A DNA stretch of 64,000 bases from an uncultured Pelagibacteraceae bacterium (lineage in GTDB: Bacteria > Pseudomonadota > Alphaproteobacteria > Pelagibacterales > Pelagibacteraceae), in the NCBI GenBank assembly GCA_902515095.1, contig CABXTC010000002.1, positions 1 through 64,000 on the forward strand, given 5' to 3'. The notes beneath the pieces are model-generated. The model was given only the letters and a program-made list of their open reading frames with translations. It did no database searches and was not told the DNA's origin. The translations under genes were made by a program, and so were the position numbers. Below, piece by piece: positions 9,633-18,740 of the stretch (position 1 is its first letter; each line of letters begins with the position of its first letter).

Positions 9633-11067
9633 TCCAAAATTAAAAGAGGAATGTGGTATATTTGGAATTAGTAATGTAAAAGATGCTTCAGCTCTTACGG
9701 CACTTGGATTACACTCACTCCAGCACAGAGGGCAAGAGGGTTGTGGAATAGTAACGTTTGATGGAGAAAAATATTATTCTGAGAAAAGGTTTGGATTAGT
9801 TGGCGACAACTTTAACAAAGAAAAAGTCCTGGATAAACTTAAGGGTAATTTTGCAATCGGTCATAATAGATACAGTACAACTGGAAATAACACATTAAGA
9901 AATATTCAACCATTCTTTGCGGACACAAATGCTGGTGGTATTGGAGTAGCTCATAATGGAAACTTAACAAACTCAATTTATTTAAGAAATAAACTTGTTG
10001 AAGAAGGAGCAATTTTTTACACAACTTCTGATACTGAAACAATTGTACAGTTAATTGCTAAATCAAAAAGATTAAAAACCATTGATAAAATAATTGATGC
10101 TATATTCCAGATTCAGGGTGGTTACGCATTAGTGATGCTTACTCAGAATTTGCTTGTGGGTGTGAGAGATCCTTATGGTATAAGACCCCTTGTAATTGGT
10201 AAATTAAAAAATAGTTACGTCCTCGCATCTGAAACTTGTGCTTTGGACATCATAGGTGCAAAATTTGTTCGGGAAGTTGATAATGGTGAAATTGTTTTAA
10301 TTGAAAATGATAAACTTCAAAGTATTAAACCTTTCCCAGTAAAGAAAATTAGACCTTGTGTTTTTGAATACATTTATTTTGCAAGACCAGACAGTATTCT
10401 TAATGGAAAAACTGCTTATGAACATAGAAAAAATTTAGGAAAGGAATTGGCAAAAGAAAACGATATAGATGCTGATATTATTGTTCCTGTTCCAGACTCT
10501 GGAAACGCTGCCGCCTTGGGATTTGCTCAACACTTAAATAAGAATTACGAGCATGGACTAATTAGAAATCATTATGTTGGAAGAACTTTTATTGAACCAA
10601 GTCAAAAAATAAGGAGTTTAGGAGTTAAGTTAAAACTTAACGCTAACCAAACTACAATAGAGAATAAAAAAATTATTCTTCTTGATGATTCATTAGTTAG
10701 AGGAACAACTTCACATAAGATTGTTAAAATGCTTTATGATGCAGGTGCAAAAGAAGTTCATGTAAGAATTGCATGTCCTGAAATTAGACATCCAGATTTT
10801 TATGGAGTTGATACACCCACAAGAAAAGAGCTATTGGCTGCAAATAAAAATAATGATGAAATATGCGAATACATCGGTGCTAAATCTTTAAAATTTTTAT
10901 CTATTGAAGGTATGTATCGAGCTATTGGATTTGAAAAAAGAAACGAAAATTATCCTCAATTAACTGATCATTATTTCACTGGAGATTATCCTGTAAAACC
11001 TATTGATGAATTAGGTGATAACAAAATAACTCAACTTTCTCTATTAAGCACAGCATCTAATAATTGA
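9586..11067 (+). CDS. purF: Amidophosphoribosyltransferase
   Basis: PurF makes 5-phosphoribosylamine from PRPP and glutamine, the first step of purine synthesis. The N-terminal glutaminase domain starts at the catalytic Cys of EECGIFGI (Cys23 from this ATG) and the PRTase domain carries the PRPP motif IILLDDSLVRGTT. The Cys must be exposed by removal of the preceding peptide. The ATG used here gives a 47-base overlap with cvpA. An in-frame TTG at 9619 would shorten the propeptide to 11 residues and the overlap to 14 bases. Neither start has a clear Shine-Dalgarno sequence. Confidence 0.94.
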   Translation: MKKHIKIQKKKLKIYNPKLKEECGIFGISNVKDASALTALGLHSLQHRGQEGCGIVTFDGEKYYSEKRFGLVGDNFNKEKVLDKLKGNFAIGHNRYSTTGNNTLRNIQPFFADTNAGGIGVAHNGNLTNSIYLRNKLVEEGAIFYTTSDTETIVQLIAKSKRLKTIDKIIDAIFQIQGGYALVMLTQNLLVGVRDPYGIRPLVIGKLKNSYVLASETCALDIIGAKFVREVDNGEIVLIENDKLQSIKPFPVKKIRPCVFEYIYFARPDSILNGKTAYEHRKNLGKELAKENDIDADIIVPVPDSGNAAALGFAQHLNKNYEHGLIRNHYVGRTFIEPSQKIRSLGVKLKLNANQTTIENKKIILLDDSLVRGTTSHKIVKMLYDAGAKEVHVRIACPEIRHPDFYGVDTPTRKELLAANKNNDEICEYIGAKSLKFLSIEGMYRAIGFEKRNENYPQLTDHYFTGDYPVKPIDELGDNKITQLSLLSTASNN

Positions 11068-11070
11068 TTT

Positions 11071-11628
11071 ATGAAAAAAGTAAGTTTTACAGAAATGAAA
11101 AATGGAACAAAAGAAGACTACCTTTTTTTAGATGAACACGAAAAAAATTTTGCTAGTAAGACAGCAGATAGAATATTAAAATTTATGTCTGGATTAACGG
11201 AAACCCTAGAGGGTTATCAAGTTTCTAGATTAGAACATTCACTTCAAAGTGCTACGAGAGCTTACAGAGAAGGTGAAAATGATGAGATGATCGTTGCTGC
11301 TTTAATACATGACATTGGTGATGAACTAGCCCCAATGAATCATTCGGAATATGCCGCCGCAATACTAAAGCCTTATGTGTCAGAAAAAACTCATTGGATA
11401 GTAGAGAAACATGGTGAGTTTCAAATGTTTTATTATGCCCATCACTTAGGAGGAGATAAGAATAAAAGAGATGAGTATAAAAATCATAAATATTACCAAG
11501 ATACAGTAGATTTTTGTGAGAAGTACGACCAAAATTCCTTTGATCCAAATTACAAGTCTTTACCATTAGATTTTTTTAAACCTTATGTAAAAAAAATCTT
11601 TTCAAGGAAACCATATTCTTCACTATAA
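11071..11628 (+). CDS. HD-domain protein, possible mixed-valent diiron oxygenase
   Basis: The 185-residue protein belongs to the predicted HD-phosphohydrolase group (COG4341-like). Candidate metal ligands are His56 (SRLEHSLQ), His80-Asp81 (LIHDIGDE), His91, His114 (EKHGEF) and Asp153 (KYDQNSFDP). The 24-residue spacing from the first His to the HD pair, and later histidines about 23 apart, match my recollection of PhnZ, an oxygenase that cleaves an aminoalkylphosphonate, rather than a nucleotidase. The substrate is unknown and no phosphonate gene is nearby. It sits 3 bases after purF, followed by gshA-gshB. Confidence 0.65.
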   Translation: MKKVSFTEMKNGTKEDYLFLDEHEKNFASKTADRILKFMSGLTETLEGYQVSRLEHSLQSATRAYREGENDEMIVAALIHDIGDELAPMNHSEYAAAILKPYVSEKTHWIVEKHGEFQMFYYAHHLGGDKNKRDEYKNHKYYQDTVDFCEKYDQNSFDPNYKSLPLDFFKPYVKKIFSRKPYSSL

Positions 11629-11652
11629 AATTTGGTAAATTGTTATCAAAAT

Positions 11653-12948
11653 ATGATTAATTCTAAAGAACATATAATTGAATACTTCAACTCTGGTATA
11701 AAAAGAAAAAAAGATTTCAAAATTGGTATAGAGCATGAAAAATTTCTATTTGATGGCAAAAACAACAAGAGGATTGATTATTCTAAAATAAAGGAGATGT
11801 TTTCAGCTTTAAATGAATTTGGTTGGAGTCCAATTAAAGAAAAAGAGAATATTATAGGCTTAAATAAAGGGAATAAGAATATTACTCTAGAACCAGGAAA
11901 TCAAATTGAGTTATCTGGTGAGAAACTAAATAATATTCATGAAGCATGTTCAGAATCTTATGATTATCTGTTTGAACTTAGACAGGTAACAAAAAAACTT
12001 GATATAAATATTATAAGCACCGGTTTTGATCCAATTTCAAAACTTAATGAAATACCAAATAATCCTAAACAAAGATACAAACTTATGACCAAGGATATGC
12101 CATTAGGCGGAGAACTAAGTTTAGATATGATGTATAGAACTTGCGGAACTCAATTAAATATTGATTATTTTTCTGAAGATGACTTTGTCAAAAAGTTTAA
12201 AGTAGTAAATTCAATTGTTCCTATTTCAATTGCTTTATTTGCTAATTCCTCAATAGTTGAAAAAAAAAAAAGTAATTACTTATCTTATAGATCAAAAGTA
12301 TGGCAAAATACTTCTCGTGGAGGACTTCCAAAATTATTTTTTGAAAATTTAAATTTTGAAAAATATGCTGATTTTGTTATGAATTTTCCAATTTTATTTC
12401 TTCAAGATAAACAAAACTATATCTCGGGTGCAAAATATAGCTTCAAAGATTTTATGAATGGAAAAATAAATGAAATATCAAATCGTCTTCCAACAGAAAG
12501 TGATCTATCTTTACACTTAAGCACTATTTTTACTGAAAATAGACTGAAAAAATATATTGAATTAAGGTCTATGGATACTTGTGGTTGGGATTGTCTTTGT
12601 GCGGGACCTGCATTATTTATCGGAATGTTATATGGAAATTTGGATGAGGTTCATAACTTAATCTCATCGTGGGATAAGGATAAAATAATTAATGCTTATC
12701 TGGATGCTCCTCAAAAAGGATTTAATACTCAGTTAATGGGTAAGGATCTTCTTCATTGGGCATCGACTTTATTAGAAATCTCAAAAGAAGGATTGGATAA
12801 CAGAGATATAATTAATAAAAGTGGAAAAAATGAAACTTTATTTTTAAATCACTTACAAAAAGTTATTGATAATAGAACAACAAATGCAGATCATATGATT
12901 AGTAAATTTTCTAAAAATGAAGATTTAAAAGATTTATATGACAAATAA
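11653..12948 (+). CDS. gshA: Glutamate-cysteine ligase, alphaproteobacterial/plant type
   Basis: GshA joins glutamate and cysteine to gamma-glutamylcysteine, the first and usually limiting step of glutathione synthesis. From the chosen ATG the protein has 431 residues. It has KIGIEHEKFLF near the start, LEPGNQIELSGE, MYRTCGTQLNIDY and YIELRSMDTCGWD, as in the plant and alphaproteobacterial class rather than E. coli GshA. A TTG seven codons upstream (11632) is an alternative start. It overlaps gshB by 11 bases, so the two glutathione genes are coupled. Confidence 0.92.
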   Translation: MINSKEHIIEYFNSGIKRKKDFKIGIEHEKFLFDGKNNKRIDYSKIKEMFSALNEFGWSPIKEKENIIGLNKGNKNITLEPGNQIELSGEKLNNIHEACSESYDYLFELRQVTKKLDINIISTGFDPISKLNEIPNNPKQRYKLMTKDMPLGGELSLDMMYRTCGTQLNIDYFSEDDFVKKFKVVNSIVPISIALFANSSIVEKKKSNYLSYRSKVWQNTSRGGLPKLFFENLNFEKYADFVMNFPILFLQDKQNYISGAKYSFKDFMNGKINEISNRLPTESDLSLHLSTIFTENRLKKYIELRSMDTCGWDCLCAGPALFIGMLYGNLDEVHNLISSWDKDKIINAYLDAPQKGFNTQLMGKDLLHWASTLLEISKEGLDNRDIINKSGKNETLFLNHLQKVIDNRTTNADHMISKFSKNEDLKDLYDK

Positions 12949-13864
12949 AATTGTTGCTATACAAGGAAATCACCCTTCTAAACTAAACCCAAAAACAGAT
13001 ACGAGTGTTTTTTTGGCTAATGAAATTCAAAGAAAAAAATACAGAATTTTTTATTTTGACCCAAAAGATTTATCAATTATAAATTCGAAAGTCATCGCAA
13101 AGGGTTTTTTTATAAAATTCAATTACAATGATAAAAAGTTTTATAAAATCTTAGAAAAACAAAAATTAGATCTTGTCAAATGTAAGTATATCCTAATCAG
13201 ACAAGATCCACCTTTCAACCTAGAGTATATTTCAACAACTTACATACTTGAAACAATTAAGCATAAAGTAAAAATAATTAATGATCCCACTTCAATTAGG
13301 AATATCTCTGAAAAACTTTATTCTGTTAGATATCAAAAGTTTATGCCAAATACAATTTTTACTCAGAATATTCAGGAGATTAAAAACTTTTTTAAAAAAA
13401 ATAAACATGTAATTTTAAAACCTATTCATAGTTTTAGTGGAAATGACATTTATTTACTCAATAAATTTAAGTTAAATTTTATAAAGAAATTTATCAAAAA
13501 GCATAATCATGTAATGTGTCAAAAATATTTATCTAAAATAAGTATTGGAGATAAAAGAGTATTTTTGATTAATGGAAAAATACGGGGTGTAATATCTAGA
13601 GTGCCAAAAAAAGGCTCATATCTAAGTAACATGAGTAAAGGTGCAACAGCAAAAAATATTCAATTAACAAAATTAGAAAAAAGAATATCCAGAATAATTG
13701 CTAAAGATTTAAAAAAACAACAAATTTATTTTGCTGGAATTGATTTTATCGATCAAAAACTTAACGGAGATATAAATGTTACATCCCCTACTGGATTGAA
13801 AACGTTATTTGATATTTCAAAAATTAATCTTGCTAAAACTTTTTGGAAAGATTTGAAGGCATGA
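12938..13864 (+). CDS. gshB: Glutathione synthetase
   Basis: GshB adds glycine to gamma-glutamylcysteine to form glutathione. The 308-residue ATP-grasp protein has the N-terminal domain, IRQDPPFNLEYI (substrate region), NDPTSIRNISEKL, VILKPIHSFSGNDI (ATP-binding strand) and the ending NVTSPTGLKTL, which matches the conserved NVTSPTG motif of bacterial GshB. Length is near normal. It overlaps gshA upstream by 11 bases and the next transporter by 4 bases. Confidence 0.93.
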   Translation: MTNKIVAIQGNHPSKLNPKTDTSVFLANEIQRKKYRIFYFDPKDLSIINSKVIAKGFFIKFNYNDKKFYKILEKQKLDLVKCKYILIRQDPPFNLEYISTTYILETIKHKVKIINDPTSIRNISEKLYSVRYQKFMPNTIFTQNIQEIKNFFKKNKHVILKPIHSFSGNDIYLLNKFKLNFIKKFIKKHNHVMCQKYLSKISIGDKRVFLINGKIRGVISRVPKKGSYLSNMSKGATAKNIQLTKLEKRISRIIAKDLKKQQIYFAGIDFIDQKLNGDINVTSPTGLKTLFDISKINLAKTFWKDLKA

Positions 13865-14721
13865 AAAATCTAACCGATCAACAAAAAGGGTCATTGCTTG
13901 CTTTCGTGGCTGTAATGTTTATAACGCCGGACTCTTTATTTATCCGACTTTCTAACATTGATACTTGGGGTCTTGTTTTTTATAGAGGAATAATTCCATT
14001 TATTACTGTTTTTTTTGGAATGTTGCTAATCTACAAATTAAATTTTTTTAATATACTTTTTTCAAGTGGCTACCATGGTATAATCTATGTAGCTACATTT
14101 AGTATTACTAATATTACTTTTGTAGTTTCTATTCAAAATACTAATGTAGCAAATACACTTGTGATGATAGCTACCGCACCAATGCTATCAGCTATACTGG
14201 GAGCAATTTTTTTAAAAGAGCCTCCTGATAAAAAAACGTGGATTTCAATAATTGTTACATTTATTGCGATTATTTATATTTTCTTTGACTCCCTTAAACT
14301 TGGAAATTTTTATGGAGATATTTTAGGATTTATTACTGCTATTGGTCTTGCTGTTGGCGCTGTAACAATTAGATCTGCTAAATCTAAAAATTTAGTACCA
14401 GCTGCAGTCGTAGGGAAGCTATTTGTTGCAACTTTTGCGTTATTTTTCATTGAAAGTTTCGTATTAATCGAGAGAGACTTAATTATTGTACCCTTAATGT
14501 GTATTCTTTGTGTGGCAATACCATTCGTTTTGGTGACTATTGCTCCAAGATTTATACCAGCTGCAGAGGTAAATCTTTTTTTTTTATTAGAGACAATTAT
14601 AGGACCAATATGGGTTTGGTTAATTATAAAAGAGCAACCTTCTATAGAAACATTACAAGGAGGAGCAGTCATAATCACAACAATCGCTATCCACTCATTT
14701 TTAAAGTTAAGGAAATCATAG
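13861..14721 (+). CDS. EamA/DMT-family transporter
   Basis: About 286 residues, hydrophobic throughout, arranged as two EamA repeats with ten predicted membrane helices. ATAPMLSAILGAIFLKEPPD and the later LETIIGPIWVWLIIKEQPS are the typical ends of the two repeats. The ATG here overlaps the gshB TGA (ATGA), and a TTG six codons upstream is less likely. DMT proteins move amino acids, nucleosides, sugars or drugs, and the substrate cannot be read from sequence. Coupling to gshAB suggests a thiol or amino-acid substrate, but that is inference. Confidence 0.82.
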   Translation: MKNLTDQQKGSLLAFVAVMFITPDSLFIRLSNIDTWGLVFYRGIIPFITVFFGMLLIYKLNFFNILFSSGYHGIIYVATFSITNITFVVSIQNTNVANTLVMIATAPMLSAILGAIFLKEPPDKKTWISIIVTFIAIIYIFFDSLKLGNFYGDILGFITAIGLAVGAVTIRSAKSKNLVPAAVVGKLFVATFALFFIESFVLIERDLIIVPLMCILCVAIPFVLVTIAPRFIPAAEVNLFFLLETIIGPIWVWLIIKEQPSIETLQGGAVIITTIAIHSFLKLRKS

Positions 14722-14740
14722 TTTCTGTCACAATTAAGTC

Positions 14741-14769
14741 TTGATTTACTTATACATGGCGGATAATTA
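14741..14769 (+). promoter_or_regulatory. Possible promoter of the MFS transporter gene
   Basis: TTGATT (14741-14746) and TAATTA (14764-14769) are separated by 17 bases in the short gap between the EamA and MFS genes. The start point would lie within about 5 bases of the ATG at 14780, giving an almost leaderless mRNA. No Shine-Dalgarno sequence is seen before that ATG. Confidence 0.4.
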
Positions 14770-14779
14770 GCACAAATTT

Positions 14780-16060
14780 ATGGATAAGGTTTTAAAGAAT
14801 TCTTGGGCATTGTTTTTAGGCATGGGCTTCATAATGATGGCTTATGGTTTTCAAGGATCCTTGCTTGGTGTAAGAGCTGTTCAAGAGGAATTTAGTTTAA
14901 CAGCAACTGGGTTTATGATGTCTGGTTACTTTGTTGGATATTTTATTGGTGCAGCAACAATACCTAATATAGTTTCAAGAGTAGGACATATTAGAGTATT
15001 TGCTGCTTTTGCTTCATTAGCATCATTAGTAATCTTAATTCATTCAATTTTAGTAAATCCATTTATTTGGTTTTTGTTAAGAGTATTAACAGGGATAAGC
15101 ATGGTTTGTATTTACACCGTAGCTGAAAGTTGGTTGAATGATAGATCAACAAATAAAAATAGAGGAAGTGTATTATCTATTTATATGGTCATATTGTATG
15201 GGTCTATGGGAGTTGGCATGTTTCTTCTTAATTTTAGTAGCCCAGAAAATTTTCAACCATTTATTTTAGTCTCAGTTATAACTTCAGCTGCCTTAATTCC
15301 TATTTTATTGACTAAAAAAAAACCACCTACTTTTAAGAAGATTAAAGCAATGAAACTTAAAGAACTTTATGAAGCTTCTCCTTTTGGAATGGTTAGTTCC
15401 TTTTTTTATGGGACCATCCAAGCAGCTTTATTTACTTTACTTGCAGTTTATGCAACTTCAATGAATTTCACCATATTGGAAATATCAGTAGTTACATTTC
15501 TTTTAGCAATTTCTGGAGCTATTTCGCAGTTTCCAGTTGGAAAAATATCAGATATGTATGACAGAAGAAAAGTAATCGTCTTTTCTACTTTTGGAGCAGC
15601 AATATTTGCCTTACTTGCAATTTTGGTTTCAAGACAAATGTATTTACCTGATGGGCTAGCAACAAGTAAATTTTGGTTTTATATATTTCTAATCCTTTTT
15701 TCTTTCTGTAGTTTACCGATGTTTTCTCAAATTTTAGCACACACAAACGACTATATTCCAAAAGAAAAGTTTGTTGCAGCAGGAGCAGGTCTTCAGTTTG
15801 TTTTTGGACTTGGTGCAATGAGTGGTCCTTTTTTATGCTCAATATTTATGGATATAGTTGGATCTAATGGTTTTTTTATTTTTTTATTTTTTTTCCACTC
15901 TTTAATAGGTTTATTTGGTATTTATAGAATGAGAGTAAGAGAAACAGTTGAGAATCCAGACTCTCAATTTGTAGCAATGCCTCAAACAATTACACCAGCT
16001 GGAATTGAACTTAACCCTACAACAGAACCTATAGAAGAACCAATTAAAGAGGAAAATTAA
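14780..16060 (+). CDS. MFS transporter
   Basis: A 426-residue protein with twelve predicted membrane helices in two halves. SDMYDRRKV after helix 8 is the second-half version of the MFS loop motif, and the first half has VSRVGHIRV in the matching place. The sequence resembles the YcaD/general MFS exporter group. The hydrophilic C-terminus (residues about 395-426, rich in Pro, Thr and Glu) is probably cytoplasmic. Substrate unknown. It has its own promoter-like sequence and converges on cmk with a 5-base gap. Confidence 0.82.
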   Translation: MDKVLKNSWALFLGMGFIMMAYGFQGSLLGVRAVQEEFSLTATGFMMSGYFVGYFIGAATIPNIVSRVGHIRVFAAFASLASLVILIHSILVNPFIWFLLRVLTGISMVCIYTVAESWLNDRSTNKNRGSVLSIYMVILYGSMGVGMFLLNFSSPENFQPFILVSVITSAALIPILLTKKKPPTFKKIKAMKLKELYEASPFGMVSSFFYGTIQAALFTLLAVYATSMNFTILEISVVTFLLAISGAISQFPVGKISDMYDRRKVIVFSTFGAAIFALLAILVSRQMYLPDGLATSKFWFYIFLILFSFCSLPMFSQILAHTNDYIPKEKFVAAGAGLQFVFGLGAMSGPFLCSIFMDIVGSNGFFIFLFFFHSLIGLFGIYRMRVRETVENPDSQFVAMPQTITPAGIELNPTTEPIEEPIKEEN

Positions 16061-16065
16061 AAAAT

Positions 16066-16701
16066 TTAGTTCAGTCTCTGTATATATTTGGTCATTTTTA
16101 ATAAGACTTGTTTTTTATTTAATTTATCTGTTCTTATTAAGATTGCATCTTTGACTTTAACTAAAGGACTATTCTTTCTTTTTTTATCCATTGTGGTTCT
16201 CTTGCTAAGAGATCTCTTTACATCTTTTAAAGAAACTTTCTTTTTAATATCAAGCCATCTTCTGTAGCTTGCAACTTTAATATTACATTTAAAGTAAAAA
16301 GCTAAATCATACTTGGGGTTTTTAGCTAATATTTTACTTGCAATATCTCTTCCTTCTACACAAATTTTTTTGTTGGTTTTGATCAATTTTTTTTGAAAAA
16401 CATTTATGATTTTTCTTACATTTTTATCTTTGGCTAAAATAGCAACGTGATTACTAATTTGTTCTGAATGTAAATTTTGCTTGGCTATACTCTTATATGA
16501 AATATTTTTAAATTTTTTTTTTAAAAAAATAACATTATTTTTTGGATCATTTTTAATGATTTCTTTGCTAGCATATCTATATAATAGTCCTGAATTTATA
16601 AGAGCTAATTTATATTTTCTAGAAATAAGTTTGGCTGCAGTGCTTTTTCCACTTGCTGACTCTCCATCGCAAGCGATTATTAATTTTTTAAAATTTTTCA
16701 C
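16066..16701 (-). CDS. cmk: Cytidylate kinase
   Basis: Cmk phosphorylates CMP and dCMP. The 211-residue protein has a P-loop ESASGKST (14-21), NSGLLYRYAS in place of the usual D-[ST]-GAMYR, VEGRDIAS (the GRDIGT motif) and a lid region with KKRKNSPLVKVKDAILIRTD, equivalent to DRxRxxSPLxxAxDAxxIDTS. The substitutions make it more divergent than most Cmk proteins. It is not next to rpsA here, the usual partner. No other nucleotide kinase fits the GRDIA motif as well. Confidence 0.85.
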   Translation of the reverse strand: MKNFKKLIIACDGESASGKSTAAKLISRKYKLALINSGLLYRYASKEIIKNDPKNNVIFLKKKFKNISYKSIAKQNLHSEQISNHVAILAKDKNVRKIINVFQKKLIKTNKKICVEGRDIASKILAKNPKYDLAFYFKCNIKVASYRRWLDIKKKVSLKDVKRSLSKRTTMDKKRKNSPLVKVKDAILIRTDKLNKKQVLLKMTKYIQRLN

Positions 16702-16876
16702 TAAACTTTAATAATATTTACATTTGTTTAATGCAAAAAAATTATGAATTTTCTTCATTTTTAAATGAAATAAATCGCTTATAGGTTGAAACTCAAAATA
16801 AGCACTATTTCATATATGCACCAAACTGAATTATTGAAAGTATTTCAAATATTTGTTTCTATCCATTTATAAAAAA

Positions 16877-17614
16877 ATGACTAAAAAAAAAATAAAACAA
16901 AAAAACTCTAAAAAGAATACCAGAATAGTTAAAATTACTAATCTTGCTCCAAAATCTTTTCTTAGCAGTGCATTTTCTACTTACAAAAAAAATAAAGAAC
17001 TTAATAAAATTAAAGCGATCAAACTTGAGAAATTAAAAGAAAAAAATCAAATTTTAAAAGATAGAAAAGATCTTAAAATCTGGGAGGAAAGACTTATTAA
17101 AGAGAGTAATAAATTAAAACTTAATGACGAAGAATTAAAATTAAAAGAAAAAGAAATTAAAATTAAAGAAGAATCCCAAAAACTAGAAGCTACAAGATTA
17201 GTTAAAAAAGATGAAGAGTTAATATTAATAAGTAAAGAATTAAGGGCCAAAGAAAAAGAGCTTAAATTGAAAGAGGAAACTCAAAATAGAAAAGATATTG
17301 ATTTAAAAGTCAGAGAAGAAGAACAAAAAAACTCTGAATTAAAAGAGAAGAGACGAAAAGAAAGAGTTCTTAAAATGATTAAAGAGGAAGAGGAAAAACA
17401 AAAAGAATTGGAGTATATCAAAATTAAAGAATGGGAAGAAAAATTTGATAGAGAACAAAAAGCAAAAGAACATAAAGAAAATTTAAGAGAAGAAAGACTT
17501 AGACAAAAAGAAATAGAAAAATCACAATCATTTGAAAAAAAAGAGAGTGCTGTAGATAATAATTTTTCTTCAGGGTTAGAAAATTTTAAAGTAGATGTAA
17601 CTAAAGAGAACTAA
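16877..17614 (+). CDS. Lys/Glu-rich coiled-coil protein of unknown function
   Basis: I do not recognise a family. From the ATG the protein has 245 residues. A basic N-terminal segment of about 35 residues (KKKIKQKNSKKN) precedes a nearly continuous charged region (about 45-225) of Lys, Glu and Leu with heptad-like spacing, predicting one long alpha-helical coiled coil. The repeated module resembles ELKLKEKEIKIKEE. No membrane segment or signal peptide is seen. A TTG eight codons upstream (16853) is an alternative start. The gene is alone on this strand and overlaps the convergent amidinotransferase gene by 4 bases. Confidence 0.6.
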   Translation: MTKKKIKQKNSKKNTRIVKITNLAPKSFLSSAFSTYKKNKELNKIKAIKLEKLKEKNQILKDRKDLKIWEERLIKESNKLKLNDEELKLKEKEIKIKEESQKLEATRLVKKDEELILISKELRAKEKELKLKEETQNRKDIDLKVREEEQKNSELKEKRRKERVLKMIKEEEEKQKELEYIKIKEWEEKFDREQKAKEHKENLREERLRQKEIEKSQSFEKKESAVDNNFSSGLENFKVDVTKEN

Positions 17615-18732
17615 TTTTTTTGCTTAGGAAAATAATCTTTTAAATCACCTTCTCTATATACATCAGCAGTACAACAATGTATTCCACCCCCAAAAGCATA
17701 AGCATCTCTTAAATCTACTGGAATAACTTCCATGCCTAATTTGTCAAGTTGTTCAGCTTGATAGATTTCACTTTTTTCAACGCAAACTGTTTTTGGATCA
17801 AGGACTAATATGTTCATCGATAACCATACTGATGAATAGCAGAGGGGTGGTGGTTCGTTATGTGCTGGTTGTGCACTATCTATTATTTCCCATCCATTAT
17901 CCTCAAATAATTTTTTTTGTTCTTTAGGTAGTCTTCTATGAGGATTATTAATGATAAGCCCTTCCCTAATTGGTGTAAAAGTTGCATCAATATGAATTGG
18001 ATAAGGATCTCCTGGAAAATTTACTGCATGAATTCTGTGATTTTTAAAATGTCTTTTAAGCCAATCAATTCCTTTTAAATTCGTCGTGAATCCATGCTGT
18101 ACAACTAGATCCTTACCGAATCTTAGAACATCTGCTGCATCAAATAGTGGCTCTTCCTCTGTTGTTACAAAAAATTTTTCCTCAGTCCATTGAAGTCTTT
18201 TTTGAATTCCAATCTTTTCAGATAAATAATCTTTATGATAATCTGCATTTGTCAACCTTGGTTTTGGAGCAGTTTCATGTCGCATATTTTTATCTTGCTC
18301 AAAATATTTTTGAATAAGAGGTCTATAGTTTAAATATTCAAACCATCTACATCTATAACTCATTGTAGCTTCCAGCATTTCGTTACCAACAGTAAGGATA
18401 ATGTCTCTTGCTGGCATACACCCAAACATACTATCAACTTCCCAATCAGGAGTAGAAATTTTTTGGTTATGATTTAAAGGTACAGGTCGATCAACCTTAA
18501 TTCCTCTTTTTTCTAAGAGTGATGCAAAGTTATTTAATAACTGATTAGCTTTATCAACAGTATCTCTTGAACGAGGTCCATGAGAACCTTTCATGTCTGA
18601 GTCTTCAGGAACCTTGGCATCTAAAGCTGGTTCTGGTGCAGGAATGCAGCAACCATCTGCTTTTCCGACGATTACGTGTTTAAGAGGATCCCACTCATTC
18701 CAACTATTTACAATAATTTTATCTTCACTCAT
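17611..18732 (-). CDS. Glycine amidinotransferase
   Basis: The 373-residue protein resembles vertebrate L-arginine:glycine amidinotransferase along its whole length, and the bacterial amidinotransferase group. Residues matching the catalytic triad are Asp in LFDAAD (198-201), His247 in PIHIDAT and Cys353 in GGGIHCC. NEWDPLKHVIVG (12-23) and VGNEMLEA (115-122) are also family marks. The likely reaction moves the amidino group of arginine to an amine, with glycine giving guanidinoacetate. The exact acceptor is inferred. It lies 8 bases after an EamA transporter on the same strand. Confidence 0.88.
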   Translation of the reverse strand: MSEDKIIVNSWNEWDPLKHVIVGKADGCCIPAPEPALDAKVPEDSDMKGSHGPRSRDTVDKANQLLNNFASLLEKRGIKVDRPVPLNHNQKISTPDWEVDSMFGCMPARDIILTVGNEMLEATMSYRCRWFEYLNYRPLIQKYFEQDKNMRHETAPKPRLTNADYHKDYLSEKIGIQKRLQWTEEKFFVTTEEEPLFDAADVLRFGKDLVVQHGFTTNLKGIDWLKRHFKNHRIHAVNFPGDPYPIHIDATFTPIREGLIINNPHRRLPKEQKKLFEDNGWEIIDSAQPAHNEPPPLCYSSVWLSMNILVLDPKTVCVEKSEIYQAEQLDKLGMEVIPVDLRDAYAFGGGIHCCTADVYREGDLKDYFPKQKN

Positions 18733-18740
18733 TTTTTCAA

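Noticed and set aside
14310-14744. Long frames antisense or out of frame within the EamA gene
   Set aside because: They are shadows of the EamA coding region. No start signal or family match.
16702-16876. Promoter or small RNA in the cmk/coiled-coil gap
   Set aside because: TTGAAA at 16786-16791 is present, but no -10 box lies at a proper distance and no stable hairpin is seen.
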